A stretch of DNA of 64,000 nucleotides from Chthonomonadaceae bacterium (GCA_015709495.1 CP054189.1:1984001-2048000); one strand, 5' to 3'; counted from the stretch's first letter, positions 34,681 to 43,969 are shown. A program made the numbers and translations. Notes: generated by a model not told the origin, from the letters alone.

Positions 34681-34776
34681 GGCGCAAGGGATTCTCTGCC
34701 CAGAGCGCGCATTCCTGCGACGGAGCTTTCGATGAGGAGCAACTTCCGAACAAAATGGATGCCTGTAGGCGAGCCC

Positions 34777-35811
34777 ATGACCGATCCCGTAGCGAGCATT
34801 CTCATTCCCACGAGGAACCGCGCCCAACTCCTGCCGGCGACCCTTCAGAGCGCCCAGCGACAACGGCTCGACTCCTTGGAGATCGTGGTCATCGACGACG
34901 CATCGGACGACGACACCGAGTCGGTGGCGCAAAGGGCGCAGGCTCTCGATCAGAGGGTTCGGTATGTGCGGCTTGAGAACCGCGAAGGAGCCTGCCACGC
35001 CCGAAACCTCGGACTCAAACTGACGGGGGCGCCTTATGTCCAGTTCCTCGACTCCGACGACCTCCTTCACCCCGAGAAGCTGAGCTTTCAGGCCTCTTTG
35101 CTGGACAACAACCCGGCGGCTGACCTCGCGGTATGCCAGGTTGGGTTGTTCCTCAAGTCCCCCGGCGACACTGACCGGCTCTGGAACACGTTTCAACGAC
35201 CTGACGTGCTCGGAAGGTGGCTCAGACACGACAACCCTTGGGTAACGGTCGCTCCGCTTTGGCGACGATCTGCGCTGGTTCGGTTCGGCGGGTTCGAGGA
35301 AAGCCTTGAGACCTCGCAGGACTTCGAGCACGCTTCGAGGTCAATGGCGCTAGGGGCAGAGGCGCTTCTGCATCCTCACCTGCTGGCGTACTACCGGCTC
35401 CCTTCCGGGCCCACCATCGGCACGGAAACGCTAAGTCTCCGCAACGGAGCGCATCTCTACGTGTTTCGTAGGGTGTTCGAGATTCTGAGCGGCCGAGGCG
35501 AATTGAACGTCGAGCGTGCGCGCGACCTTGCGGACAGCTTGCTGTGGGTCGCTTCGAATGCCGTCGCGATGGCGGAGGCGACTGTCGCGAGAGAAGCGCT
35601 CGATTTCGCCTGTCGGTTGCGCCCGGACCTTCCAGCCGATTTCCACTCGTTGATCGCCGACCTCGACCGGCTTCAACCAAAGGAAGTAATTGCCCGCCTC
35701 GAAAGTCATTTCGACCGGTCGGTTCGGGAGGGCTGGTGGGGAAAGGCGCGAATCGGGACCGAACCGCTCGAACCCGTGCCGCGCTCGGCGTTCAGACGAA
35801 GGTCGCAGTAA
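34777..35811 (+). CDS. Glycosyltransferase family 2 (GT-A)
   Basis: 344 aa. N-terminal GT-A fold: VASILIPTRNRAQLLPATL, VVIDDASDDDTE, GACHARNLGLKL and the DXD-type motif FLDSDDLLHPEK near residues 86-97. It transfers a sugar from a nucleotide donor, and the acceptor is unknown. The C-terminal 120 residues are helical and lack membrane segments. The start is uncertain: in-frame ATGs at 34732 and 34759 are possible, but MTDPVASILIP begins at the fold. Confidence 0.85.
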   Translation: MTDPVASILIPTRNRAQLLPATLQSAQRQRLDSLEIVVIDDASDDDTESVAQRAQALDQRVRYVRLENREGACHARNLGLKLTGAPYVQFLDSDDLLHPEKLSFQASLLDNNPAADLAVCQVGLFLKSPGDTDRLWNTFQRPDVLGRWLRHDNPWVTVAPLWRRSALVRFGGFEESLETSQDFEHASRSMALGAEALLHPHLLAYYRLPSGPTIGTETLSLRNGAHLYVFRRVFEILSGRGELNVERARDLADSLLWVASNAVAMAEATVAREALDFACRLRPDLPADFHSLIADLDRLQPKEVIARLESHFDRSVREGWWGKARIGTEPLEPVPRSAFRRRSQ

Positions 35812-35824
35812 GGACCTGCGTGCC

Positions 35825-36781
35825 TCAGTACGTCGAGGTCACCTTGTTGATGAATTCCGGCCGGTCCGGGTCGTAGGCCCTGCACCGGGCAGCCAGCAAC
35901 GCCAACCACTGGCCGAAGACGATGTCGGAAAGCGGCCGCAATTCGCTCGGAACCGTTTGGGGCATCGCAGGGGCTTGAATCACGTCGCAGCCTTGCTGCT
36001 CGAGGCCTTCGACGCTCTCGCCAAACAGAATTGCGCAGCTGAGGGGTCCGGCAAGCGCACGCGGGCCGTGTTGAAAGTCCGCCGTGGAATACGCCTTGCA
36101 CGGAACGAGCGCGCACTCCATCAACTTGAGCGCGCATTCAAGCGCCGTGCTGAAGCCATAACCCCTGCCCAGAGAAAAGCACACGTTCGACCGAACGACT
36201 CGGCCCGATGTCCGTTCGGCGGACTCTCTCGCTGCCTCGATCCAGGCGTCCGTAGGTAGACCCTTCTCGGGTGGGGGGAGGGGTGCGCCTAGCGAGCGCG
36301 CCAGTTGATAAAGCGCCAGCAGCGTGCAGGTATAGGTCTTGGTCGCGGCGACCGACTTTTCGACCCCCGAATTCAACGCGAGCACGAACTCGGCTGCGCT
36401 CCCGACTGGAGATTCCTTGTGGTTCGTCAGGGCGAGCGCCGTGTGGCCGGCCTCCCTCGAAGAACGCAGCACCTCGGCGACGTCCGCTGCGGCCCCGCTT
36501 TGCGATATCCCAACCACGAGAGCGTTTGGATAGCGAACTCGCGTTCCGTATCTCGTGAGGACGCTCGGAGCGCAAAGTACGGTGGGGATGCCCAAGTGAA
36601 CTTCGAACAAATAGCGCGCGTAGAGGGCCGCATTGTCCGACGAACCCCTCGCGACCAACACGATCAAATCGAATTGACGCCCCCGCAGCGCTTTCACGAG
36701 TTCAGCTTCATAGACGGCGCTGTTGCCGCTGAGGACCGCCGGCTGCTCCCGAATCTCCGATTCCATCCATTGCCCAAGCAT
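35825..36781 (-). CDS. Double-SIS sugar isomerase, GlmS C-domain / AgaS-like
   Basis: 318 aa. The N-terminus WMESEIREQPAVL and two SIS domains (about 30-165 and 185-310) match the isomerase half of glucosamine-fructose-6-phosphate aminotransferase and the AgaS/NagB-II amino-sugar-phosphate deaminases. Key motifs are VLVARGSSDNAALYARY, GISQSGAAADV and ECALKLMECALVP with the catalytic Glu region. There is no glutaminase domain, so an amino-sugar-6-phosphate deaminase/isomerase is more likely than GlmS itself. Confidence 0.85.
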   Translation of the reverse strand: MLGQWMESEIREQPAVLSGNSAVYEAELVKALRGRQFDLIVLVARGSSDNAALYARYLFEVHLGIPTVLCAPSVLTRYGTRVRYPNALVVGISQSGAAADVAEVLRSSREAGHTALALTNHKESPVGSAAEFVLALNSGVEKSVAATKTYTCTLLALYQLARSLGAPLPPPEKGLPTDAWIEAARESAERTSGRVVRSNVCFSLGRGYGFSTALECALKLMECALVPCKAYSTADFQHGPRALAGPLSCAILFGESVEGLEQQGCDVIQAPAMPQTVPSELRPLSDIVFGQWLALLAARCRAYDPDRPEFINKVTSTY

Positions 36782-36830
36782 CTCGTGAGGCTACCGCGAT
36801 GGAGGGCCCGTTTGTGCGTAGACTTGGAAT

Positions 36831-37433
36831 ATGGAGAAACGCGCATTCACTTTGTCGATCGGGGAAGAGGCGCCCGACTTCCGACTCCCCGCGACCGACG
36901 GCAGGGAGTATGCCTTAGCCGACTTTGAGGACGCCGACGTCTTGGTTGTGATGTTCACTTGCAACCATTGCCCTTACGTGATCGGGAGCGATGAGGACAC
37001 GAGGCAAATCGCCCTCGACTATGCGCCCAAGGGCGTCCGATTCGTCGCGATCAGCTCCAACTCGCCGCGAACCTATGAGGCCGACAGCTTCGACAACATG
37101 GCAAAGCGGATGGAGGAGCACGGGTTCCCATGGCCGTACCTCTTCGATGCCACCCAGCAAGTCGCGCTGGCGTATGGCGCCCTGCGAACCCCGCATTTCT
37201 TCGTGTTCGACGGAGATCGAAAGCTCGTCTATACCGGCAGGGCGATCGACTCTCCTCGGGATTATCGCCATGCCACCACCCGCGAGTTGCGCGACGCGTT
37301 GGACGACCTCTTTGCGGGACGAGAAGTGAAGGTTTCCGTGACGAACCCGATCGGCTGCAACGTGAAATGGGAAGGCAAAGAGGCGCATTGGATGCCGCCG
37401 GAGGCCTGCGATCTGGTACCTGTTCCTCGGTAG
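36831..37433 (+). CDS. Thioredoxin-like redoxin (AhpC/TSA type)
   Basis: 200 aa. AhpC/TSA start ([20 protein letters not shown]), active-site motif [10 protein letters not shown] with a CxxC pair, and [11 protein letters not shown], then [13 protein letters not shown] with the cis-proline TP. It is cytoplasmic, since there is no signal peptide, and probably acts in thiol redox or peroxide reduction. A TAGACT -10-like box lies 6 nt before the ATG, suggesting leaderless expression. Confidence 0.88.
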   Translation: MEKRAFTLSIGEEAPDFRLPATDGREYALADFEDADVLVVMFTCNHCPYVIGSDEDTRQIALDYAPKGVRFVAISSNSPRTYEADSFDNMAKRMEEHGFPWPYLFDATQQVALAYGALRTPHFFVFDGDRKLVYTGRAIDSPRDYRHATTRELRDALDDLFAGREVKVSVTNPIGCNVKWEGKEAHWMPPEACDLVPVPR

Positions 37434-37529
37434 TCCCATGAGGGTTTCCGCTCGGCCGTCGATACGGCATCGACACGCCGTCCTAGGTTCGGTTACCCTA
37501 AGGCCGGTGCAAAGCGTCAAAACAATTCG

Positions 37530-38099
37530 GTGGTGTCTGCGATCGTAAACAGCGCAAAGGTGGAGTCCTTTGACGAGGATCGAGTCCTGATCGACCGGTT
37601 TCTTTCTGGCGAGGCCGAGGCTTTCGAACGTCTTTACACCCGCTATTACGACAAGGTTTTCTCGGTGGCGCGGGGTGTTCTAATGGACGCCGATGAGGCC
37701 GCCGATGCCGTGCAAGAGATATTTACCCTCGTTTACAAAAATCTCGGCAGGTTCGACAACCGGGCGCGCTTCAGCACATGGCTCTTCCGAATCGCAGTCA
37801 ACCGCAGCATCCAGCAAGCCCGCGCCAACAGGCATCGAAGCCGGCAATCGCCGCTCAACGATGCGATTACGCAAGAAGCCGACCCCGTCGAAGTCGACTC
37901 GGACCCGAAGGTCGAAGCGGCGCTGGCTGAGCTTTCGGCTTCCGACCGCGCGATCCTTTCGCTGTTCTATTGGGAAGAACTCTCCCTCAACGAGATCGCC
38001 GAGAGCATGGGGTGCAGTCCGAACGCGGCCAAGACCCGGCTTTATCGGGCAAGAGAGAGGTTTCGAGAGAAGTACGACGCCCTGGAGGATCGGCCATGA
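37530..38099 (+). CDS. ECF-type RNA polymerase sigma factor
   Basis: 189 aa from a GTG at 37530. Region 2 (ERLYTRYYDKVFSVARGVL, DEAADAVQEIFTLVYKNL, FSTWLFRIAVNR) and region 4 (SASDRAILSLFYWEELSLNEIAE, then AAKTRLYRARERF) are complete, and regions 1.1 and 3 are absent, as in the ECF group. It is coupled by ATGA to a membrane protein that is a natural anti-sigma candidate, and through it to a prepilin gene. A hairpin (37453-37480) lies upstream. Confidence 0.92.
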   Translation: MVSAIVNSAKVESFDEDRVLIDRFLSGEAEAFERLYTRYYDKVFSVARGVLMDADEAADAVQEIFTLVYKNLGRFDNRARFSTWLFRIAVNRSIQQARANRHRSRQSPLNDAITQEADPVEVDSDPKVEAALAELSASDRAILSLFYWEELSLNEIAESMGCSPNAAKTRLYRARERFREKYDALEDRP

Positions 38100-38914
38100 A
38101 AGGCATTCCCCGAGACGTCGATCAACTCATGTGGGCCCTCGCCGAAGCGCGGGACGCGAAAGCCCAACTCGATTTCGAAGAGCGGTTTCCCGACCTCAAG
38201 TACGAGCTCGCCAAGCGAATCTCTCTGGTGCGGAACCTAAAGGGTTCAAGACCGGGACCTCAAACCGGCGACCCGCCTCCAGCGTTCGTTCCTCCTCGAA
38301 TCCACCCTCCTGCGGGCCTGAACTGGCGTTGGTCTTTTGCTGCGGCGCTGATGGTCGCGGCCCTCGCTTTCGGGTCGTATGCGGGCTACCGCGCCTTCCG
38401 TTCCGCGCCGAGGGAGTTAGAGCCTGAACCTGGCGCTGTTCGAATTGAGGGATTTCGCGATGCCCCGATTCGACGCGACGACGCGCTTTCGCAACCTCCC
38501 ATCGCAAACCCCGTCCCACAGCCCCAAGGCAATCTCCCTGAGGGCTCTTCGACCGAGCCGATCGTCGTGAGTTGCAGCGGGGAAGGGGTCAAGTTGGTTG
38601 ACGCTCTGGACCAGATCGCCAAGAAGGCCGGGATTCTAATCGAGGTCGCTCCTGGGTTTCCCGACAAGACGATATCGTTCAAGTACGCGAGCTGGAGCGT
38701 GGATTCGATTCTCAACGACCTCTCCCTTCGCTTTGGCTTCAGCGTGTTCAAGCAATCCGACCGGCATTATCTGCTGATTCCGGCCGTGGAAGGGGAGCCC
38801 GGCGACAGCTCCGCTTCCGCAGGCGGCTCGGAGAAGCGCACAGATTCGTCGGGCGCCAGCGAGGGGCAGGACCCCCCGAGAGGGTCGCGGCTCGCGCCTG
38901 AACTCGGGCGATGA
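38096..38914 (+). CDS. Membrane protein with C-terminal STN-like domain, candidate anti-sigma factor
   Basis: 272 aa. The cytoplasmic N-terminus of about 75 residues (MKGIPRDVDQLMWALAEARD, then LKYELAKRISLVRNLKG) could hold the sigma factor. One membrane helix (about 79-98) and a Pro-rich linker lead to a periplasmic domain, about 155-235: GEGVKLVDALDQIAKKAGI, DKTISFKYASWSVDSILNDLS and FSVFKQSDRHYLL. This matches the STN (secretin and TonB N-terminus) module. No HxxxCxxC zinc motif is seen. It overlaps the sigma gene before it and the pilin gene after it, both by ATGA. Confidence 0.72.
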   Translation: MKGIPRDVDQLMWALAEARDAKAQLDFEERFPDLKYELAKRISLVRNLKGSRPGPQTGDPPPAFVPPRIHPPAGLNWRWSFAAALMVAALAFGSYAGYRAFRSAPRELEPEPGAVRIEGFRDAPIRRDDALSQPPIANPVPQPQGNLPEGSSTEPIVVSCSGEGVKLVDALDQIAKKAGILIEVAPGFPDKTISFKYASWSVDSILNDLSLRFGFSVFKQSDRHYLLIPAVEGEPGDSSASAGGSEKRTDSSGASEGQDPPRGSRLAPELGR

Positions 38915-39756
38915 AGCTATCGCCCCGCGAACTCTCGGTAGACGTTTTCCGTCATGGGAGCATGCGCAAGCGAACCTGCGGCACGCGTAAGTTGGCTTTC
39001 ACATTGATCGAGATCCTCGTCGTGATCGCCATCATCGCGATCCTTGCGGCGATCTTGTTTCCTGTGTTCAGCCGTGCAAAGGAGTCGGCGCTTGCGACTC
39101 GCTCGATGGCCCAGATGAAGCAATTGGGACTCGCGCTCGTAATGTACGCCTCCAATCACGATGACTATTACGTTCCCTGTTCGCTCAGATCGACCGATCC
39201 GGCCGCCGTCCCCGTGCTGTGGCCTTCGCTTCTCTTGCCTTATGTCAAGAACGAAGAGGTATTTGTGACGCCCGGGACGGAAGGTGCGTTCGCGGGAAGC
39301 TGGAACACGCGATTCAATCAAAGCGTCGGCTACAACGAGTCCACAGCCTACGACCCGTTCGGGTGCGTTCCTGGCGCTTTCGTGCCGCCTTGCGAGGGCT
39401 TCACATCCGTCATCAGCTTCGCCACAACCGAGTTCGTCGCCTCAGCCGGTCTCTTTGCGGTGACCCCAAACGGGCCCGGAGGGAAGTACCGAGGCTATAC
39501 GTTCAACCCGTTCAATGGCCCCGATCATCCAACCCTCCCGCATTTGGGGCTGCCCCTGATTTCCGATCGTGACCTTGTTCAAGAACTGTCTCACCTGAGC
39601 GCGGCCCAACTCAAGCCGATTTTCTGCAGGTTCTTTCGCACGGGCAAAGAAGAGGGCCGCACGCCGATCGTTTTCGCGGACGGACACACGAAGTCGTACT
39701 CTGCCAAGTCGCTTCAATCGTTCCAATCAGGGGTGATTTTTCGCTTCCGCGATTAG
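38911..39756 (+). CDS. Prepilin-like protein with N-terminal methylation motif
   Basis: 281 aa (or 264 from a second ATG at 38962). The prepilin site and helix are KLAFTLIEILVVIAIIAIL, with LFPVFSRAKESALATRS after it, the signature of the abundant Armatimonadota/Planctomycetota pseudopilins. The C-terminal FADGHTKSYSAKS is the H-x-DG-like end. It is co-translated with the ECF sigma factor and the STN-domain protein, so its expression is probably tied to that regulatory unit. It is paralogous in style to the 4163-4852 gene. Confidence 0.85.
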   Translation: MKLSPRELSVDVFRHGSMRKRTCGTRKLAFTLIEILVVIAIIAILAAILFPVFSRAKESALATRSMAQMKQLGLALVMYASNHDDYYVPCSLRSTDPAAVPVLWPSLLLPYVKNEEVFVTPGTEGAFAGSWNTRFNQSVGYNESTAYDPFGCVPGAFVPPCEGFTSVISFATTEFVASAGLFAVTPNGPGGKYRGYTFNPFNGPDHPTLPHLGLPLISDRDLVQELSHLSAAQLKPIFCRFFRTGKEEGRTPIVFADGHTKSYSAKSLQSFQSGVIFRFRD

Positions 39757-39820
39757 CCCTTGCCGAGATTCCGCTCGCAAGCGGTTATACTTGCTTTGAG
39801 TCAGTTCAAGGAACCCGTCC

Positions 39821-40543
39821 ATGCCGTTGCGAAGGTCCGATGTCATCGAAATGATCGGCGAGAAGTCGATTCTGTTTCTTGTCGGAGGTGTTGTGAGCAT
39901 CCTTGTTGGGTTGCTCTTTGCCAACTACAATTACGGCGGATATGTGACGGGCCTTGTGTGGGTCCTTCTGCTGGCGGGCGTGGGGATGATCATCGCGGCC
40001 CTCTATAGCGGCACGAAGGTTCGTGAGGTGGGCGATTGCGAGGCCCAGTGCCCGTACTGCAACGCCGTCAATCGACTCGTCGCCGCGCCCGACGACGACT
40101 TCCGGTGCAGTTACTGCCAGCGGCTGATCCCGGTCAAGGACGGCGAGATTCTCGAGGTCCACCAAGTTCGCTGCGGCTACTGCAACGAACTCAACTTCTA
40201 CAGCGAGAAAAACGACGTGCTGATTTGCGAGAAGTGCGATCATGAGATTCCGATCACAGTCGGCGAAGGGAAGCCGGTCCGGCACGTACCCCGTGCCTAC
40301 ACGGTTACCGACGACGAACGTCTTTATGAACTCGTTTTGACCGGCCACGGCCAGCACAAGCAAGAAGAGCTTATTCAGACCCTGCAACACATGCTCGCCC
40401 TCAACCGAAACCAGGTGAAGCAGCTTCTCGAAGAGACGCCGGTCACGCTTCTCACGGGGATCACGCGAAAGAAGGCAGAAATGCTGGCGGCTCAACTGGC
40501 CGTGAACGAAGGCACCGCCGAGTTCCATCCGCTCGGCGAATAA
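39821..40543 (+). CDS. Membrane protein with zinc ribbons and an L7/L12-like C-terminal domain
   Basis: 240 aa. Two membrane helices (about 16-35 and 42-62) are followed by two zinc-ribbon units: CPYCNAVNR with CSYCQ, and CGYCNELNF with CEKCD. The C-terminal 70 residues (LYELVLTGHGQHKQEELIQT, then VKQLLEETPVTLL and GITRKKAEMLAAQL) follow the strand-helix-helix pattern of the ribosomal protein L7/L12 C-terminal domain, including the place of VLT and the KKAE helix. The domain in L7/L12 recruits translation GTPases; its role on a membrane protein is unknown. Confidence 0.65.
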   Translation: MPLRRSDVIEMIGEKSILFLVGGVVSILVGLLFANYNYGGYVTGLVWVLLLAGVGMIIAALYSGTKVREVGDCEAQCPYCNAVNRLVAAPDDDFRCSYCQRLIPVKDGEILEVHQVRCGYCNELNFYSEKNDVLICEKCDHEIPITVGEGKPVRHVPRAYTVTDDERLYELVLTGHGQHKQEELIQTLQHMLALNRNQVKQLLEETPVTLLTGITRKKAEMLAAQLAVNEGTAEFHPLGE

Positions 40544-40648
40544 ACCCGGGCCACGGCGATTGAACGGGTACGCGCTACGCTGGGGTATCCTTTGCCGTCC
40601 ATTTACCAACCACGGCCAAATGCACAACGCGCATGGAAGCGTGGCGTC

Positions 40649-43600
40649 ATGGGGGTTAATGACACCGTGAAGTTGATGCATTCTGGAATTACCCGCCGCC
40701 TGCGCGCCGGGGTCGGCAGGTTACTTCTTCTCTTTTTGGGTTCCCTGCTAATGGCCCTTACGCCTCGGATGGCCCTTGCCGCTGGAGGAGAGAACGTTCA
40801 CCTTGAGTTCACGTCCTCTCACCTGACCTATCTCTTCGTTTCGCTGGCGATCGGCGCGATCTCGTTGATCACCGCGTTCTTCTTGGCGAAGTCGATCCTT
40901 GCGAAGTCGCCCGGCAACGAGAGCATGCAGGAGGTCGGGAGCGCGATCAAAGAGGGTGCGCTCGCCTACCTCAAGAAGCAGGTCGGCACGATGTCGGTCT
41001 TCATCTTGGCGCTCGCGGTTCTGCTGGTCGTGATCTTCCAGTCCAGAATCGGGCTGTCGCTCTCGATTTGGACTTCCGTCAGCTTCATCGGCGGCGTCTT
41101 GGCCTCCTACATTGCAGGCTTTGCGGGCATGATCATGGCCGTCAACGCCAACACGCGCACGGCACACGCAGCGCTGACCAGCCCTCGGCAATCGCTCGAA
41201 GTCGCTTTCAGGAGCGGCGCGGTAGCCGGATTGCTTACGGTGGGCATGGGCCTCGTGGGCGCGACCCTCATTTTCTTGCTGGCCAGGGGCGACGCAATGC
41301 AGCTCTTGGTCGGGTTTGGATTGGGCGGTTCGCTCGCCGCGCTCTTCATGCGTGTCGGTGGCGGCATTTACACGAAAGCGGCCGATGTGGGCGCGGACCT
41401 CGTCGGTAAGGTCGAAGCCGGCATCCCTGAGGACGATCCTCGGAACCCCGCTACCATCGCGGACAACGTGGGCGACAACGTCGGGGACTGCGCCGGAATG
41501 GCTGCCGATGTGTTCGAATCTTATGAAGTCACGCTCGTCGCCGCTATCGTCTTGGGCGCAGCGACGGCCGCGGTCTTCGATCAAGCCACTTGGATGAAAC
41601 TCGTGCTCTTCGCCCTGATGGCTCGCGGCGTGGGCATCATCGCTTCAATCATCGGGGTGTTCTCAGTAAGGGGTTCCGACGACGTGGACACCGACAGCCT
41701 CAAACCGATCCGGAGGGGCTTCGCGGTTTCGGCAGTCGTAGCGATCCTCGGTACAGTCGGACTTGCCTACTTTATGATGGGCGGAATGGGCGATCCGATC
41801 CAGACGACTCAGCTCACTTCGCTCGGCAAGCTGAGTTGGGATGAGGCGGCCCAGATTCGCGAAATCCGCGACGGAATCGCGACCGAAGCGAAGAAGTCGC
41901 CCTGGGAGGTGACAGCGCAGGAGATCCAAAGCAGTGCGGAAGGCAAGGCGCTGGGACTGGATACCGACGAGGCGATGACCTCGATTCAACTGGCGCTCAT
42001 GGCAGGGGCTGAGAAGCAGCCACAGCCTGACGAATTGGCAGGTTATGCGCCGATCAACTTCAACGACGCGAACAACAAGGTTCTCAACTACGCCGTGCGG
42101 TCGCAATCGGCCGAGCCGGGCCAAGCGCAACCGATCGTCACTCTGAAAGAGGAGTTCGGCGGCAAGAACTTCTTCATGTTCAAGCTGAAGATCACGCGAC
42201 CCGCTACGACGACGCCGGACGGACAAGAAATCCCTGGATCAACCGAAGAGCGCTGGTTCCCTCCCACGGACGAGGGGTACTTGGATAAGCAGATCGCGGA
42301 AGCTGCCAAAGCCCCTGCGAATCTCAAGGTCGAGAAGCTGGAGCGGGTTCCTGTCGAGTTCTATTCCAACTCCGAAGGCAAGGTCGCGATGGCCGTGGAC
42401 GGGAAAGTGCCGTATCCGCATCGCCAGTTCTTCGGTGGAAACTTCACGTACGGTTCGTACTACACCCAGTCTGTCGACGAGATCCGAGCCATCGACAAGG
42501 CGCGCGAGACCGACCCGATGAAGTCCTTGCCGCCGGACAACCCAATCGCTATCGCGGTCGCAGACCACACGACGGTTCCGTGGCACCTGTTCTTTTGGGC
42601 GATCTTCTTCGGGATCCTGATGGCCTTCGCCATCGAACAGTTGACCGACTACTACGTCTCGACGCACAAGAAACCGGTCCGAGAAGTCGCCGGACTCTCG
42701 ACCGCGGGCCCAGCGCCGATGATCATCACCGGCTTCGCCCTTGCCAAAGAGTCGAGCGTGTTCTCGGTCTTCGCCATCGTAATCGCGCTCGTGTTCCCGC
42801 TCCTCCTGTTCCCCGAGCCCACGTACGGAACGTTCATCCTGAGCTTCTATGGGATCGCGCTTGTAGGGTTGGGCTTGCTCACAACGACCGGCTACATCCT
42901 GGCGATGGACACCTTTGGCCCGATCTCCGACAACGCGCAAGGCGTGTTTGAAATGTCGAAGGCGGGGCACGGCAACGAGCGGGCCAGCAAGGCCGTACAG
43001 CGACTCGACGCCGCGGGCAACACCACGAAGGCGTTGACCAAGGGCTTCGCAATCGCTACGGCGGTCGTGGCCGCGGTCGCGCTGTTCCACTCCTATATCG
43101 AGGAAGCGCAGCTTGCGAGCGCGGGTCTTCGACTGGAGATGCCGGAGATATTCCTCGGCCTCTTGATCGGTGGCGCAGCGCCATTCCTGTTCTCTGCGTT
43201 CTCCATCAACGCCGTGGGGCGGGCCGCCTTCTTCCTCATCAACGAGGTGCGAAGGCAGTTCAAGGCCGATCCAGGAATCATGAAGGGCACGAGCAAGCCG
43301 GACTACGGCAAGTGCGTGGCCATCGTTACCGAAGCGGCGCAGAAGGAACTGCTCGGTCCGGGCATCCTCGCGATCGCCCTGCCGATGGCCGTTGCGTTTG
43401 GATTCTCGATTGGTAAAGAGCCCGTTCTCATCGGGGGCGTCGAATACAATCTCACCGGGGCGCAGGCTCTCGGTGGATTCCTTGCCGGCGCGATCCTCAG
43501 CGGGCAGCTCATGGCGGTCCTCCTGGCGAACGCCGGCGGAATCTGGGACAACGCGAAGAAGCTGATCGAGGACGGCCTGTACGGAGGCAAGGGAACCGAG

Positions 43601-43954
43601 GCCCACAAGGCGGGCGTGGTCTGCGATACCGTCGGTGATCCTTTCAAGGACACCGCAGGACCTGCGCTCAACCCGCTCATCAAGGTCATGAACCTGGTGG
43701 CCCTGCTCCTTGCGCCCGTAGTCATTCAGGTTCGGTCCGAAGCCGCCCAAATCGGCATCACCGTAGCTTGTGTGCTCGCTCTTGCTTTCTCGATCTGGTG
43801 GTCGAAGCGGGGTTCGATGCTCGATGCGCTCGTTGGCTCCACTGAGGACGCCGACGCGATCGCTCCGAGCGCCCCCGTTGCGCCGCCAGCAGCCAAGAAG
43901 CGAATCACCGTCGAGGACGAACCCTCTTCGGAGGAAGAGTCCAGCAAAGAGTGA
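40649..43954 (+). CDS. hppA: K+-independent H+-translocating membrane pyrophosphatase with large extra loop domain
   Basis: About 1101 aa, far longer than the usual 670-800. It couples pyrophosphate hydrolysis to proton pumping across the inner membrane. Catalytic segments DNVGDNVGDCAGMAADVFES, DTFGPISDNAQG and DTVGDPFKDTAGPALNPLIK are intact. The determinant GNTTKA carries Lys, the mark of K+-independent H+ pumps. Between helices at about 41780 and 42575 lies an extra soluble stretch of about 260 residues not typical of the family. The N-terminus adds a signal-like helix. The start is uncertain: 40649 or 40676. A strong terminator follows. Confidence 0.92.
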   Translation: MGVNDTVKLMHSGITRRLRAGVGRLLLLFLGSLLMALTPRMALAAGGENVHLEFTSSHLTYLFVSLAIGAISLITAFFLAKSILAKSPGNESMQEVGSAIKEGALAYLKKQVGTMSVFILALAVLLVVIFQSRIGLSLSIWTSVSFIGGVLASYIAGFAGMIMAVNANTRTAHAALTSPRQSLEVAFRSGAVAGLLTVGMGLVGATLIFLLARGDAMQLLVGFGLGGSLAALFMRVGGGIYTKAADVGADLVGKVEAGIPEDDPRNPATIADNVGDNVGDCAGMAADVFESYEVTLVAAIVLGAATAAVFDQATWMKLVLFALMARGVGIIASIIGVFSVRGSDDVDTDSLKPIRRGFAVSAVVAILGTVGLAYFMMGGMGDPIQTTQLTSLGKLSWDEAAQIREIRDGIATEAKKSPWEVTAQEIQSSAEGKALGLDTDEAMTSIQLALMAGAEKQPQPDELAGYAPINFNDANNKVLNYAVRSQSAEPGQAQPIVTLKEEFGGKNFFMFKLKITRPATTTPDGQEIPGSTEERWFPPTDEGYLDKQIAEAAKAPANLKVEKLERVPVEFYSNSEGKVAMAVDGKVPYPHRQFFGGNFTYGSYYTQSVDEIRAIDKARETDPMKSLPPDNPIAIAVADHTTVPWHLFFWAIFFGILMAFAIEQLTDYYVSTHKKPVREVAGLSTAGPAPMIITGFALAKESSVFSVFAIVIALVFPLLLFPEPTYGTFILSFYGIALVGLGLLTTTGYILAMDTFGPISDNAQGVFEMSKAGHGNERASKAVQRLDAAGNTTKALTKGFAIATAVVAAVALFHSYIEEAQLASAGLRLEMPEIFLGLLIGGAAPFLFSAFSINAVGRAAFFLINEVRRQFKADPGIMKGTSKPDYGKCVAIVTEAAQKELLGPGILAIALPMAVAFGFSIGKEPVLIGGVEYNLTGAQALGGFLAGAILSGQLMAVLLANAGGIWDNAKKLIEDGLYGGKGTEAHKAGVVCDTVGDPFKDTAGPALNPLIKVMNLVALLLAPVVIQVRSEAAQIGITVACVLALAFSIWWSKRGSMLDALVGSTEDADAIAPSAPVAPPAAKKRITVEDEPSSEEESSKE

Positions 43955-43969
43955 CGGCCGCTTGACCAC

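Noticed and set aside
34681-35331. Long N-terminal extension of the DUF2961 protein on the minus strand
   Set aside because: It lies opposite a well-supported glycosyltransferase gene, has Arg/Leu/Val-rich shadow composition, and DUF2961 proteins normally start near the GTG at 34680.
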